Below are positions 25,799 to 36,018 of a DNA stretch of 64,000 bases, piece after piece. Origin of the DNA: Sphingomonas spermidinifaciens (GTDB taxonomy: Bacteria; Pseudomonadota; Alphaproteobacteria; Sphingomonadales; Sphingomonadaceae); assembly GCF_002351485.1 (NCBI RefSeq), contig NZ_NWMW01000001.1:1612001-1676000 (forward strand), in the 5' to 3' direction. The notes under the pieces were generated by a model that did not search any database, was not told where the DNA came from, and was given only the letters and a program-made list of their open reading frames with translations. How positions within the stretch are numbered: the first letter of the stretch is position 1; every line of letters begins with the position of its first letter. Position numbers and translations under genes: made by a program.

Positions 25799-27280
25799 AT
25801 GACGGGCGCTGACAGACCACAGGCGATCGCCGCGCCCCCCGGCCGTCTCGCGCTGTTCGCGCTGCTGGGCGTCTGCGCGGGCCTCCCTTTCTATCTCTTC
25901 TCGACGGTCCTGTCGTTGCGGCTGGCGCAGAACGGCGTGCCGATCGCGGTCATCGGCTTCTTCGCTTGGGTGTCGCTGCTCCCCACCTTCAAGTTCCTAT
26001 GGGCGCCCATTGTGGATCGCTTCGGCGTGCCGGGCTTTGCGCGCTTCTATGGCCGGCGGCGAAGCTGGATCCTCGCCGGCCAGCTCGGCATCGCCGCCTC
26101 GATCACGGGCCTTGCGCTCACGCACCCCGACCGCTCGCTGACCGCAACCGCGTTCTGGGCACTCGCCCTCGCCTTCTGGACGACGATGCTCGAAATCGCG
26201 GTCGATGGCTGGCGGATTGAGCTGGCGCCGGACGCCGCCACACAGGGGCCGATCGTCGCGGCGAACATCTGGGGCTATCGCGGCGCCATGGTCGCAGTCG
26301 GCTCGGGCGTGCTGCTGGTGGCCGAGCGGGCCGGCTGGGCGGCCGGCTATCTGATCCCCGCCGCCGTTGCGCTCGCCGCCTTCGTTCCCATCGCCGCGAC
26401 CCGCCGTGACGCCGCGGGTGAAGGCGGGCGAGTGCCGGCGCTTGCGAAGGGACTGGCGGCATCGGCCGCACTGTTCGCGGGGCTCGCACTCGTCATCGCG
26501 ATCGCGGGCTCGGCGCTGCTGGCGCTCGCCGCGGCGATAGGCATCGGTGCGAACAGCAACGTGACGCCTTGGCTACTCGGCCTCGCGCTCGTGCCGTTCC
26601 TTGCCATGGCTCTCGCCATTCCCGCCATCCGCCGCCGCTCGCCCGAAGCGATCGCCGCCAGCGGCGCGCCAATGCGGCCCTATCTCGACTTGTTCTGGCG
26701 CTATGGCTTCGCGGCGATCACGCTGCTCGCCTTTGTCTCGCTCTATCGCATGGGCGACGTGCTCGCCCTCACCCTCGCAAAGCCCTTTGTTGCGGCGCTC
26801 GGCTATTCGCTCGGCGCGATCGGGCTGGCCGACGGGATCGTCGCGCTCGCCGCGAGCATGGCGGGGGTCGCTGCAGGAGGACTGCTCGCCGCGCGCTGGC
26901 CGGCGGGCAGCACGCTCGCGCTCGGCGCGCTGCTCGCCGCGATCGGCAATTTCGCGTTCGTCTGGCTCGGTGCCCGGCCGCTGTCGGCGCCGGCCCTCTG
27001 GCTCGCCACCGGCGCCGACCAGTTCGGCAACGGCTTCGCCGGCGCGGCGTTCGTCGTTTATCTTTCGCTGCTGGTGAACCCCGTCCATGCCGCCGCGCAA
27101 TACGCCTTCCTCTCGGGCTTCGCCTTCCTCCTCCCGCGGCTGCTGGCGGGAGGGGCGGGGAGCTTTGCAGCGGCTCACGGCTATTCGGCCTTCTTCCTGA
27201 TGGCGGGTACGCTCAGCCTCGCCGCCCTCCTGTTTCTGCCGCCGGTGCTTCGCGCCCGCCCGCGCGAAGGAGTGGCATGA
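25799..27280 (+). CDS. ampG: AmpG-like MFS permease (muropeptide-type)
   Basis: A 493-residue permease with about 12-14 helices. The start region GRLALFALLGVCAGLPFYLFSTVLSLRLAQNG is cut here to its pattern: a G-x-x-S/F loop then an AmpG-like helix. TMLEIAVDGWRIELAPD resembles the conserved AmpG loop DIAIDAYRIE. AmpG imports anhydromuropeptides for cell-wall recycling. The next gene, overlapping by four bases, is a serine hydrolase of the beta-lactamase/DD-peptidase type, which supports a wall-recycling role. The ATG at 25799 was chosen; an in-frame start 51 bases earlier is possible. Some related permeases carry other solutes, so the symbol is tentative. Confidence 0.75.
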   Translation: MTGADRPQAIAAPPGRLALFALLGVCAGLPFYLFSTVLSLRLAQNGVPIAVIGFFAWVSLLPTFKFLWAPIVDRFGVPGFARFYGRRRSWILAGQLGIAASITGLALTHPDRSLTATAFWALALAFWTTMLEIAVDGWRIELAPDAATQGPIVAANIWGYRGAMVAVGSGVLLVAERAGWAAGYLIPAAVALAAFVPIAATRRDAAGEGGRVPALAKGLAASAALFAGLALVIAIAGSALLALAAAIGIGANSNVTPWLLGLALVPFLAMALAIPAIRRRSPEAIAASGAPMRPYLDLFWRYGFAAITLLAFVSLYRMGDVLALTLAKPFVAALGYSLGAIGLADGIVALAASMAGVAAGGLLAARWPAGSTLALGALLAAIGNFAFVWLGARPLSAPALWLATGADQFGNGFAGAAFVVYLSLLVNPVHAAAQYAFLSGFAFLLPRLLAGGAGSFAAAHGYSAFFLMAGTLSLAALLFLPPVLRARPREGVA

Positions 27281-28332
27281 CCCTCGCCGCCATCGCCGAT
27301 CTGGCCTTCGCCCCCGCTGCGCGTTCGGTTCGAGAGGGTGCAATCCCCGGCGCAACGCTCGGCCTCGTCACCGCCGACGGCGAACGCGCGCTCGTCTCGA
27401 CCGGCGCGGCGCAGATCGCGCCGATGCGCGAGCCGCTCACGCTCGGCCACTGGTTCGACCTCGCCTCGCTGACCAAGGTGATAGCGACGACGCCGGCGAT
27501 CCTGCGGCTGGCCGACGAAGGCCGGCTCGACCTCGACCGCCCGATCGCCGACGCGATCCCGGATCTGCGCCAATATGATGTCGCGGGTGCGGCAGAGCGG
27601 CGCATCACCTTCCGAGCGGCGCTGGCGCACCAAACCCACCTGCCCGCGGTCGAGCCGCTCTACACCTATGGCGACGACCCGCGCCGACTGCGCGCCTTCG
27701 TCCTCCAGCGGGAGTGGCGGGCGGGGCCGCCCGTCTATTCGGACATCAACTTCATCCTGCTCGGCATCGCGATCGAGCGGCTGACCGGCCAACCGCTCGA
27801 CCACCTGCCGATGCCCCCGGGGCTCGCCTGGCGTCCCGATGCCGCGCTCAGCGTCGCGACCGAACGATGCATGTGGCGCGAGCGCGTGCTGAAAGGTGAG
27901 GTGCATGACGAAAACGCCTCGGCTCTTGGCGGCGCGGCTGGCCACGCCGGGTTGTTCGGCACCGTCGACGGCGTGCTCGACTTTGCGCGCGGGCTGCTCG
28001 ACGGCACCGGCGCCTCGCCCGCAGCGCTCGCGGCGATGCGCGAGCGTGCGTCGCCGACGCGCACCTGCGGCTGGGAGCGACGCGTGCCCGGCTGGCCCGG
28101 CGGCGATGCGTGCAGCGACGCGACGATCGGCCACACCGGCTTCACCGGAACCGGCCTGTGGCTGGACTTCGACCGCGGCCTTGCCTGGACGCTCCTCACC
28201 AATCGCGTCCACCCGACCCGCCACCGCGAAACCGGCATCGCCGCGCTCCGCCGCGAGACGGGCGATCGCGTGATCGAGGCGTTCGACCGGGCCTGGCCAA
28301 AATCACTGGCGCCCCCCGCCCCGCTTTGCTAG
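27277..28332 (+). CDS. Beta-lactamase-fold serine hydrolase (class C / DD-peptidase type)
   Basis: A 351-residue serine hydrolase. SLTK near residue 66 ([14 protein letters not shown]) is the active Ser/Lys motif. YSDINF near 151 stands for the Tyr-x-Asn motif with Asp in the third place. HTGFTG near 288 stands for the KTG box with His. This pattern is that of PF00144 esterases/peptidases, not of true beta-lactamases. No signal peptide is visible, so it is likely cytoplasmic. Its ATG overlaps the stop of the AmpG-like permease, suggesting that it acts on imported muropeptides or their amide/ester bonds. That is inference. Confidence 0.85.
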   Translation: MTLAAIADLAFAPAARSVREGAIPGATLGLVTADGERALVSTGAAQIAPMREPLTLGHWFDLASLTKVIATTPAILRLADEGRLDLDRPIADAIPDLRQYDVAGAAERRITFRAALAHQTHLPAVEPLYTYGDDPRRLRAFVLQREWRAGPPVYSDINFILLGIAIERLTGQPLDHLPMPPGLAWRPDAALSVATERCMWRERVLKGEVHDENASALGGAAGHAGLFGTVDGVLDFARGLLDGTGASPAALAAMRERASPTRTCGWERRVPGWPGGDACSDATIGHTGFTGTGLWLDFDRGLAWTLLTNRVHPTRHRETGIAALRRETGDRVIEAFDRAWPKSLAPPAPLC

Positions 28333-28344
28333 GCCCCGCTCCAG

Positions 28345-30062
<1,718 letters not shown>

Positions 30063-30077
30063 GGCTTGTGTCCTTGG

Positions 30078-30329
30078 CTAGGGAAGCGGTCCGAACAAAT
30101 CGTCGAGCACGTCGCCGAAGTGGGCCTCGATAATGCGAACCTCGGCATCGGTGATGGGTAGGACGTAGGGCCAGTCATCGATAACGGCGATCGGCTCTGG
30201 ATCGGCACGGGCCAGTCGCGCGCCGCGTTTCGCGGCCTGGGTAGCATAATCGTACAGGTCGAGTGGCGCGGCCCCCATAGGCCGGCGACACTCGGCCGAG
30301 TCGCTGTCGTGAGATGGTGCGCGGCGCAT
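30078..30329 (-). CDS. Small hypothetical protein next to the recombinase
   Basis: An 83-residue frame whose C-terminal 60 residues look coding (LDLYDYATQAAKRGARLARA, then DDWPYVLPITDAEVRIIEAH). No family is recognised. The start is uncertain: the first 17 residues are poorly protein-like and translation may begin at an internal Met or GTG. It ends 15 bases before the recombinase start, so it may be its first co-transcribed partner, as with small excision factors, but no helix-turn-helix is visible. Confidence 0.45.
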   Translation of the reverse strand: MRRAPSHDSDSAECRRPMGAAPLDLYDYATQAAKRGARLARADPEPIAVIDDWPYVLPITDAEVRIIEAHFGDVLDDLFGPLP

Positions 30330-30408
30330 CGCGCCAGCATCGCCGCACGGGCCAGAAATAAGAACAGCCCATGTGCGCTACGCCGCGCGACAGTGTGCGC
30401 CGCGTCGG

Positions 30409-30783
30409 TCACGCTGCTTTCCGCGACGGCCGGATCAGTACCTCGGCCGGGATGCCGAGCCGGTCGTGCAGGCGCCGGATCATGTCGATCGACAGCCCAC
30501 GCCGGCGGTTCAAGACCTCCGCGATCCGCGTTCGCGTGCCGATCACGCCCTCCAGGTCGCGGCGCGTCAGGCCCTGCTGCTCCATCCGGAATTTGATCGC
30601 CTCGACCGGATCGGGCGCGTCCAGCGCATGGTGCTTGGCCTCGTAGGCGTCGATCAGCGTCACGAGCACGTCGAGCCGGTCGCCATCCGGCGTGCCGCTC
30701 TTCGCTCCCCAGAGCCGGGCGACCTCCTCCATCGCCGCTTCATGATCCGCGTCGTTGCGGATGGGCTTCAGCTCAGTCGCCAT
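30409..30783 (-). CDS. higA: HigA-type antitoxin with C-terminal helix-turn-helix
   Basis: A 124-residue antitoxin. The first half (ADHEAAMEEVARLWGAKSGT to VLVTLIDAYEAKHHA) is the HigA-like helical part that meets the toxin. Residues 65-115 form an XRE helix-turn-helix (KFRMEQQGLTRRDLEGVIG, then RIAEVLNRRRGLS) that should repress the operon. It overlaps the toxin gene by 11 bases in the toxin-first order typical of HigBA. A near-perfect palindrome upstream of the toxin start is the probable operator. Confidence 0.88.
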   Translation of the reverse strand: MATELKPIRNDADHEAAMEEVARLWGAKSGTPDGDRLDVLVTLIDAYEAKHHALDAPDPVEAIKFRMEQQGLTRRDLEGVIGTRTRIAEVLNRRRGLSIDMIRRLHDRLGIPAEVLIRPSRKAA

Positions 30784-31096
30784 GCTCCACCTCCTTCACG
30801 TCGATCCGGTCATAGTCACGGTGCGTGCCGACCCACTTGATCCAGACGATCGCCTTCTCGAAATCGACCGCGACCACCAGCCGGTAGTCGTTGCCCTTGA
30901 TGTTGAAGACGATCCGGTCGGCGCTGACGATGCTGGCGGTCGCATAAAGCCGCTTCACATCGGCGGTGCTGGTCCAGCTCGCCTTGCTCACTTCCGCGAA
31001 CCACGCATCGAGCGCAGCCTTCAAGGCCGGTTGATCCTTGTGGCCGACCCGGCTCTCGACGAAGTCGCGCAAGGTGCGCCGCGCGATGATCCGCAT
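30773..31096 (-). CDS. higB: HigB-type mRNA interferase toxin
   Basis: A 107-residue RelE-superfamily toxin of the HigB group, which cuts mRNA on the ribosome. It starts MRIIARRTLRDFVESR and has the family pattern FNIKGNDYRLVVAVDFE near residue 65, then VWIKWVGTHRDYDRIDV, which carries the conserved His/Tyr end of the HigB fold. The ATG at 31096 follows a strong Shine-Dalgarno (GGAAGGA). It is first in the pair and overlaps higA. It may stabilise the island. Confidence 0.88.
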   Translation of the reverse strand: MRIIARRTLRDFVESRVGHKDQPALKAALDAWFAEVSKASWTSTADVKRLYATASIVSADRIVFNIKGNDYRLVVAVDFEKAIVWIKWVGTHRDYDRIDVKEVEHGD

Positions 31097-31114
31097 GTTC
31101 CTTCCCGTTTATCA

Positions 31115-31133
31115 TGCGCCCATATTGGGCGCA
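31115..31133. promoter_or_regulatory. Palindromic operator of higBA
   Basis: TGCGCCCATATTGGGCGCA is a perfect 8-base inverted repeat around three bases. It ends 18 bases before the higB start and sits where the promoter should be, so it is the likely site for HigA repression. Confidence 0.7.
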
Positions 31134-31147
31134 AGTTCTGATCAGCC

Positions 31148-33250
31148 TTATAGCCCGAGGCCGCGCGACCGCCCGAACGTCCAGTCGATGCCGCCGCCCG
31201 GCATGGCGATTCCGCTGATCTGCTGGTCGATGCGCTTGGTGAGCGCGTCGTTCCAGGGGACGAGCTGAAACCCCAAGCCATTGTCGATCATAGCGAACCG
31301 GCCGCTCGCAAGCTGCGCCTGCCCAACCAGCTTGCCGCTGATCCGATCGCCGGTTGCGGTCTCCTGAAAGGAAAGGCCGCGCTCGGCCGCGAACGCCTTG
31401 CCGACCCGCGCGACTTCGGCGCGCTCAAGCTGCGCCAGCAAGTCGCTGGGCGCGCGAAACTTGCCGCCACCGAGGTCACGAACATATCCCATCTCGGTGA
31501 GCGCCTGCTTGCGGGCGTTCCAGGCGGTCTGCACGTCGCCGCCGAAGCCACCAGAAGCCAACGCCTCCCGATCTTGGCCGAGCATCGTCCGGTCGAGCCA
31601 CGTCGCGCCCTCGTGACGGACCTGGTGATCGAGCGGCAGGTGGGAGCGCTCCTCGATGCGCGGGCCGCTCCTGAACCGCTGACGGTCGAAGGCTAATGCA
31701 CGTTCGGGCAGATCGGCGGGGATCGTCCAATGCTCCGCGTCAACGCGTTCGACGATCCCGGCGCGGCGTAGGGCCTCCAAGCGGCGGACATGACTGCGGA
31801 CATAGGCCTCGGCATCTGCGGCTCCGAGCCGCTCGCGCATCTGTTCGAGGTGAGACGCTGGACTGTAGACACCGCCAGGGTCAGTCGCTGCGAGAATGTT
31901 GCGATCTGAAGCGCGCGGCGCGGTCGGCGGCGGCTCGACCGCGATGACACTGCCGCGCCGGATATCCTCGGCCTGGGCGGCGCTTGCCTCGACGTAATGG
32001 GCACGGCCGTCCACGCCGTCGATGGTGAGGCCGATGCGATCCCCCAGCCCGTCGCCGGCAAGTTGCTTGTCGCGAACCTGGCCGACGATGCGATACTTCG
32101 GGCCATCGCCATGGAGCTGGTAGTCGGCGACCGATCGCACCTCAGCGAGGCCGTCGCGCTCCAATGCGCGGTGGATGGTCTTGATGATGTCGCCGCGCTC
32201 TCCAAGGGCGCGGAGGCGCTGCTCGGCTTGCGGCGCGACCGCCCATTCGCCCGGCCGGTACTCGGTCGCGAGTCCCAGACGCTCCAGCGCGCGAGCCCGC
32301 TCAATCAGGAGGGCTCGGTTGCGGCGCAGCTCGATCGCCATGTCCTCGTCGGGCCGGAGATCGGCGAACTCAGCCGCCTGTTCCTGCCGGGCGATGAGCA
32401 TCCGGTCGAGCCGGGTGAAGCGTTCGGCATCCACCTCGCGCTCAAGCTGGCGCGTCACCTCCTGCTCAGACTGGCGGCCCAGCTCAAGCGTGACCACCTC
32501 GCTCGCCCGCTCGCGGATGCCGTGAGCGATATAGTCGCCGGCGATGTCGAGCCGCTTGCCGTCGTCGGTCACGCCGCGAACGAGGATGTGGGTGTGCGGG
32601 TGGCCGGTGTTGTGGTGGTCGACGGCAATCCAGTCGAGCCGCGTCCCGAGGTCGGCCTCCATTTGGGCCATCACCTCGCGAGTGGTCTGGCGGAGGTCGG
32701 TCAGCTCGACACCCTCCTCGGCGGAGACGATGAAGCGGAACTGGTGCCGATCCTCGCGCCCGCGCTCCAGGAGAGCGCGGCCATCGGCCACGTCCTTGTC
32801 GGCCGAGTAGACTTGGCCCTTCTCGCCTTCGTGAGTCACGCCGTCGCGCTCAAGGTAGCGCAGGTGGGCGTCGACCGCCGAGGCGCTGACATGCGCGCGG
32901 GTGCGGGCGCCGCCGCGCTGCGGGTTGAGCTTGACGATCCGAGCCTTGACCGCGACGCGGCGCATCCGGGTTCGAACGCCGCCTCCGTCCCGGCTCCAGG
33001 CGCTCCGGCCCTTCAGCCCGGCCGCAACCGCAGCACCCCGGCCGCGCGCATTGCACCGCCCGCTTTGCTTCCCGGCTCTGCCCGCCCGGGACGGGTCGCC
33101 GCCTGCCCGCCGGATCGCTTGCTGCACCTGGCCGGCGAAGGTCTTGGCCCGCGCTCGCACGGGGCGCGGAAGCTTCGCGCGGCCACCGTCCCGGCCGCGC
33201 TCTCTGACCCGACCCGAACGGATACGAAAACTGTCTTCATCGGCGGCCAT
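31148..33250 (-). CDS. VirD2-like relaxase (DUF3363 type)
   Basis: A 700-residue mobilisation relaxase that nicks DNA at oriT and leads the strand into a recipient. The basic N-terminus (DEDSFRIRSGRVRERGRDGG) is typical of this family. The relaxase core has AVDHHNTGHPHTHILVRG near residue 215, whose His cluster binds the metal ion, and SAVDAHLRYLERDGV near 125, where the usual nucleophilic Tyr would lie. The C-terminal two thirds match the DUF3363 pattern. No coupling protein or pilus genes are nearby. Candidate oriT repeats lie just upstream of its start. Confidence 0.87.
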   Translation of the reverse strand: MAADEDSFRIRSGRVRERGRDGGRAKLPRPVRARAKTFAGQVQQAIRRAGGDPSRAGRAGKQSGRCNARGRGAAVAAGLKGRSAWSRDGGGVRTRMRRVAVKARIVKLNPQRGGARTRAHVSASAVDAHLRYLERDGVTHEGEKGQVYSADKDVADGRALLERGREDRHQFRFIVSAEEGVELTDLRQTTREVMAQMEADLGTRLDWIAVDHHNTGHPHTHILVRGVTDDGKRLDIAGDYIAHGIRERASEVVTLELGRQSEQEVTRQLEREVDAERFTRLDRMLIARQEQAAEFADLRPDEDMAIELRRNRALLIERARALERLGLATEYRPGEWAVAPQAEQRLRALGERGDIIKTIHRALERDGLAEVRSVADYQLHGDGPKYRIVGQVRDKQLAGDGLGDRIGLTIDGVDGRAHYVEASAAQAEDIRRGSVIAVEPPPTAPRASDRNILAATDPGGVYSPASHLEQMRERLGAADAEAYVRSHVRRLEALRRAGIVERVDAEHWTIPADLPERALAFDRQRFRSGPRIEERSHLPLDHQVRHEGATWLDRTMLGQDREALASGGFGGDVQTAWNARKQALTEMGYVRDLGGGKFRAPSDLLAQLERAEVARVGKAFAAERGLSFQETATGDRISGKLVGQAQLASGRFAMIDNGLGFQLVPWNDALTKRIDQQISGIAMPGGGIDWTFGRSRGLGL

Positions 33251-33334
33251 GGACCGACGATTGGAAGGGGAGAATCAGTCGGGCAAGAGCGCCGTTGCCG
33301 GCGTAGTGACGTAGCGCGCAAATGCAGGCGGGCG

Positions 33335-33525
33335 GCGGCGAACTGCGGTTCGCCGCTGGCTGCACTGTGGGGGTGGCACCTACTTAACCATTGATAAGAC
33401 GGAGGAAAACGCCTGGCGCGCCACCCATGCACCTTACGGGCAGGCTCCGTAGGTGCGGAAAAATAATGTGCAGACAAACACTTAGGGACGTAGTCCCGGT
33501 GGCGAGGCAACTCGCTTTATCTTGC
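33335..33525. other. Candidate oriT of the island
   Basis: This stretch in the 415-base gap between the relaxase and phd has four inverted repeats: GCGGCGAAC at 33335-33343 with its complement at 33348-33356; GCACCTTACGG at 33429 with CCGTAGGTGC at 33447-33456; GGGAC-GTA-GTCCC at 33485-33497; GCGAG-GCAA-CTCGC at 33502-33515. Two bases later comes TATCTTGC (33518-33525), close to the TATCCTGC nic of IncP-type plasmids. I see no gene in the gap. Function is inferred from layout. Confidence 0.5.
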
Positions 33526-33665
33526 CATCAACCCCTCCATCTCCTCCGCCGCTTCGATCGGGGTCCACAGGCGAGCGACCTGTCCTCAGGGCCGCCCATG
33601 ATCGCCAGCTTGCAGAAGAGCTATTTTAGCCGCTACAGTGCGGGCCTGAAGCGACGGGGCGGCCT

Positions 33666-33872
33666 ATGAAAACCATGTCGGCGCGCGAGGCCAAGAATGG
33701 CTTCGGCATGCTAATCGACACGGCACGTGCGGAGCCTGTGTTGGTGGAGAAGCATGGGCGTGGAGTCGTGATCGTCATCTCCGTCGAAGAGTATGAGCGG
33801 CTGAACCGTCGTGCTGAGCGCAGAACGGCTGCACGGGCCCCATCAGTGGAGAGCGCCGCTGATGGCCAATGA
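33666..33872 (+). CDS. Phd/YefM-type antitoxin-like protein before hsdR
   Basis: A 68-residue protein with the Phd/YefM pattern: MSAREAKNGFGMLIDTAR, then a strand-loop (PVLVEKHGRGVVIVISVEEYERL) and a basic tail. Such proteins are DNA-binding antitoxins. No Doc, YoeB or PIN toxin gene follows; instead its last 11 bases overlap the start of hsdR. It may regulate the restriction operon or be the remnant of a lost pair. Confidence 0.8.
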   Translation: MKTMSAREAKNGFGMLIDTARAEPVLVEKHGRGVVIVISVEEYERLNRRAERRTAARAPSVESAADGQ

Positions 33873-36006
33873 AGCGTTCGCACGGGTCAAGATCGATCAG
33901 CTTCTGCGGGATGCCGATTGGCGCCTTACGGATGGCCGAAGTGTGCGGTTCGAGTATCCGCTGGATGACGGTGGAAAGGCGGATTATGCGCTCTTCGACC
34001 GTCAAGGGCGCGCATTGGCGGTGCTCGAAGCGAAAAGCACCAGCGTCAACCTGTCGGCCGGTGAGGCGCAAGGTCTACGCTATGCGGACCAGCTCGACGT
34101 CCCCTTCATCTTCCTGTCAAACGGTGAGGAGGTCTGGTTTCGCGACAAGTTCCAGGACGCCCATTTTCGAACGGTCGAAACCGTCTTCAGCCAGGATGAT
34201 CTCGTGCGGCGGAAAGCCGCCCGCGACATCCGCCGCAACCCGCTCGACATCGCCATAGACCAACGCATTGCGGGTGGTGGCGGTCGCCTGCACCAATCCG
34301 TCTGCATTGATGTGCTGTGCCGTGAGATGGTGGCGGGTCGGCGCAAAATGCTCGTCGAAATGGCGACCGGCACAGGCAAGACGCGCACGGCGGCAGCATT
34401 ACTAAAACGATTATTCGAGGCGAACTGGGCTACGCGCGCCCTTTTCGTGGTCGATCGGAACACGCTGGCGATTCAGGCGGAGGATGCCTTCGCGGAGCAT
34501 CTTCCAACCCTCCCGTGCTACCGTGTGCCGCGGACTGGCCGACGTTTCCAGGACGAGAAGCGTATCACAATCGTGACGCTTCAGACCCTGGTGAATGAGT
34601 ATGAGAAATACTCGTCCGGCTACTTCGATCTGGTCGTGATCGACGAGTGTCACCGCAGCATCTACGGCCAGTGGAAGAGAGCGCTCGATCACTTTGACGG
34701 CGTGAAGATCGGGCTGACGGCGACACCGTGCGTGATGCGGGACGCGCCCGACGTGGACGAGGAAGATCGCGCGGCGATCCGAGACACGCTGCGCTTTTTT
34801 GAAGTCGATAAGCCGACCTACAGCTACTCGATGTCCGAGGCTATCGCCGACGGGCATCTCGTCCCGCACGAAATCTACCGCGCCATGACCGGCCGGACCG
34901 CAGCCTCCGATGGGTTCGCCGTCAAGCGATCTGAAATCGACTGGGATGCGCTCGACGACTCAAGCCGGTCAGAGTTGGAGCGGCTCTTCGATGACCGGGA
35001 CGAGTTGGTGGTCGATCCCACCGCCCTGGAGCGCAAGTTCACGATCCCCGAGCGGAATCGGGCGATGGTGCGCGAGTTTCGGCAAATTCTTGAGCAGGGT
35101 TATGTCGGCCCGAACGGCGTTCGGCGCGCACCCGAGTGGGGCAAGACGATCGTTTTCGCGGTCACGAAGCGACATGCTGAGACGCTCGCCCGGATATTCG
35201 ACGACGCCTTCGCGGACAAGAAGCCTACGCCATCGACGCGGTATGCTGACTTCGTGGTCTCAGGGCTTGGGCCAGACGATACGGTAGACGGTGCGGCGAA
35301 GATCAAACGCTTCAAGAAAGAGCCTTTCCCGCAAATCCTCGTCAGCGTGAACATGCTCGATACGGGCTTCGACTGCCCCGATGTGCGGAATCTGGTCATG
35401 GCGCGCTTCACCCACAGCTCCATCCTCTACCAGCAGATGCGCGGGCGCGGGACGCGTCTCGCGCCGGGCAAAACCCGCTTCACCATGTGGGACTTCACGG
35501 GTGTGACCCTGCGCCATGGTGACGACGAAGAGCCGGGCGACGGCGGAGTCATCGTCGTTCGGGAGAGCAAGGCGCCTCCGCCAACTGCGCGACGGCTCCT
35601 TACGCTCGACGTGCATGATGAGGTCGATCCCACGACCCGCGAGTGGGTGACGGTCGACGAGACCGGCCACGCCTACCTGGATGTCGATGAAGCGCGATCC
35701 GAAGCACTTGGCGGGCGCTTCGAGACCTGGCTCGATGACCAGCCGTTCAATGCCGATCAGCTTCGGCTTCTTCACCTCGTAAAAGAGCAGATCAAAGCGA
35801 ATGCAAGCGAGCTGGATGGGTTCGACAGTTGGCGATTCGACGCGCCTCCGCTGTCGATGAACGGCGGCTATGAGCGCGCCCGCGCCGTGTTCGGCGGCGA
35901 CGCCGAACTCGAAAGCGTACTGGCGAGCCTCAGCGCAGCAGTGTTCGGCGACGGCGCCGCCGATGTTGCCGAAGATGATCCCACTCGGCCGCGCAAGCCC
36001 TTTTGA
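33862..36006 (+). CDS. hsdR: Type I restriction enzyme R subunit
   Basis: A 714-residue restriction/translocation subunit. The N-terminal nuclease domain has DYALFDRQGRALAVLEAKST near residue 50, supplying the Asp and Glu-x-Lys of the PD-(D/E)xK site. The helicase motor has Walker A MATGTGKTRTA near 172, Walker B VIDECHRS near 258, motif III LTATP and motif VI QMRGRGTRLA. The C-terminal part resembles the EcoEI R family, which is shorter than EcoKI R. The ATG at 33862 was chosen because it aligns with the family start (ANEAFARVKIDQLLRDADW) and overlaps phd. It cuts unmodified DNA with HsdM and HsdS. Confidence 0.93.
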   Translation: MANEAFARVKIDQLLRDADWRLTDGRSVRFEYPLDDGGKADYALFDRQGRALAVLEAKSTSVNLSAGEAQGLRYADQLDVPFIFLSNGEEVWFRDKFQDAHFRTVETVFSQDDLVRRKAARDIRRNPLDIAIDQRIAGGGGRLHQSVCIDVLCREMVAGRRKMLVEMATGTGKTRTAAALLKRLFEANWATRALFVVDRNTLAIQAEDAFAEHLPTLPCYRVPRTGRRFQDEKRITIVTLQTLVNEYEKYSSGYFDLVVIDECHRSIYGQWKRALDHFDGVKIGLTATPCVMRDAPDVDEEDRAAIRDTLRFFEVDKPTYSYSMSEAIADGHLVPHEIYRAMTGRTAASDGFAVKRSEIDWDALDDSSRSELERLFDDRDELVVDPTALERKFTIPERNRAMVREFRQILEQGYVGPNGVRRAPEWGKTIVFAVTKRHAETLARIFDDAFADKKPTPSTRYADFVVSGLGPDDTVDGAAKIKRFKKEPFPQILVSVNMLDTGFDCPDVRNLVMARFTHSSILYQQMRGRGTRLAPGKTRFTMWDFTGVTLRHGDDEEPGDGGVIVVRESKAPPPTARRLLTLDVHDEVDPTTREWVTVDETGHAYLDVDEARSEALGGRFETWLDDQPFNADQLRLLHLVKEQIKANASELDGFDSWRFDAPPLSMNGGYERARAVFGGDAELESVLASLSAAVFGDGAADVAEDDPTRPRKPF

Positions 36007-36018
36007 GTACGAGCGACA

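Noticed and set aside
26569..28332. 587-codon frame suggesting a fusion of a permease part to the serine hydrolase
   Set aside because: The first 236 codons are an out-of-frame reading of the AmpG-like gene; the hydrolase has its own ATG at 27277 in an ATGA overlap.
27277..28332. True class C beta-lactamase resistance gene
   Set aside because: No signal peptide, YSD instead of YxN and HTG instead of KTG; a general serine hydrolase is the safer call.
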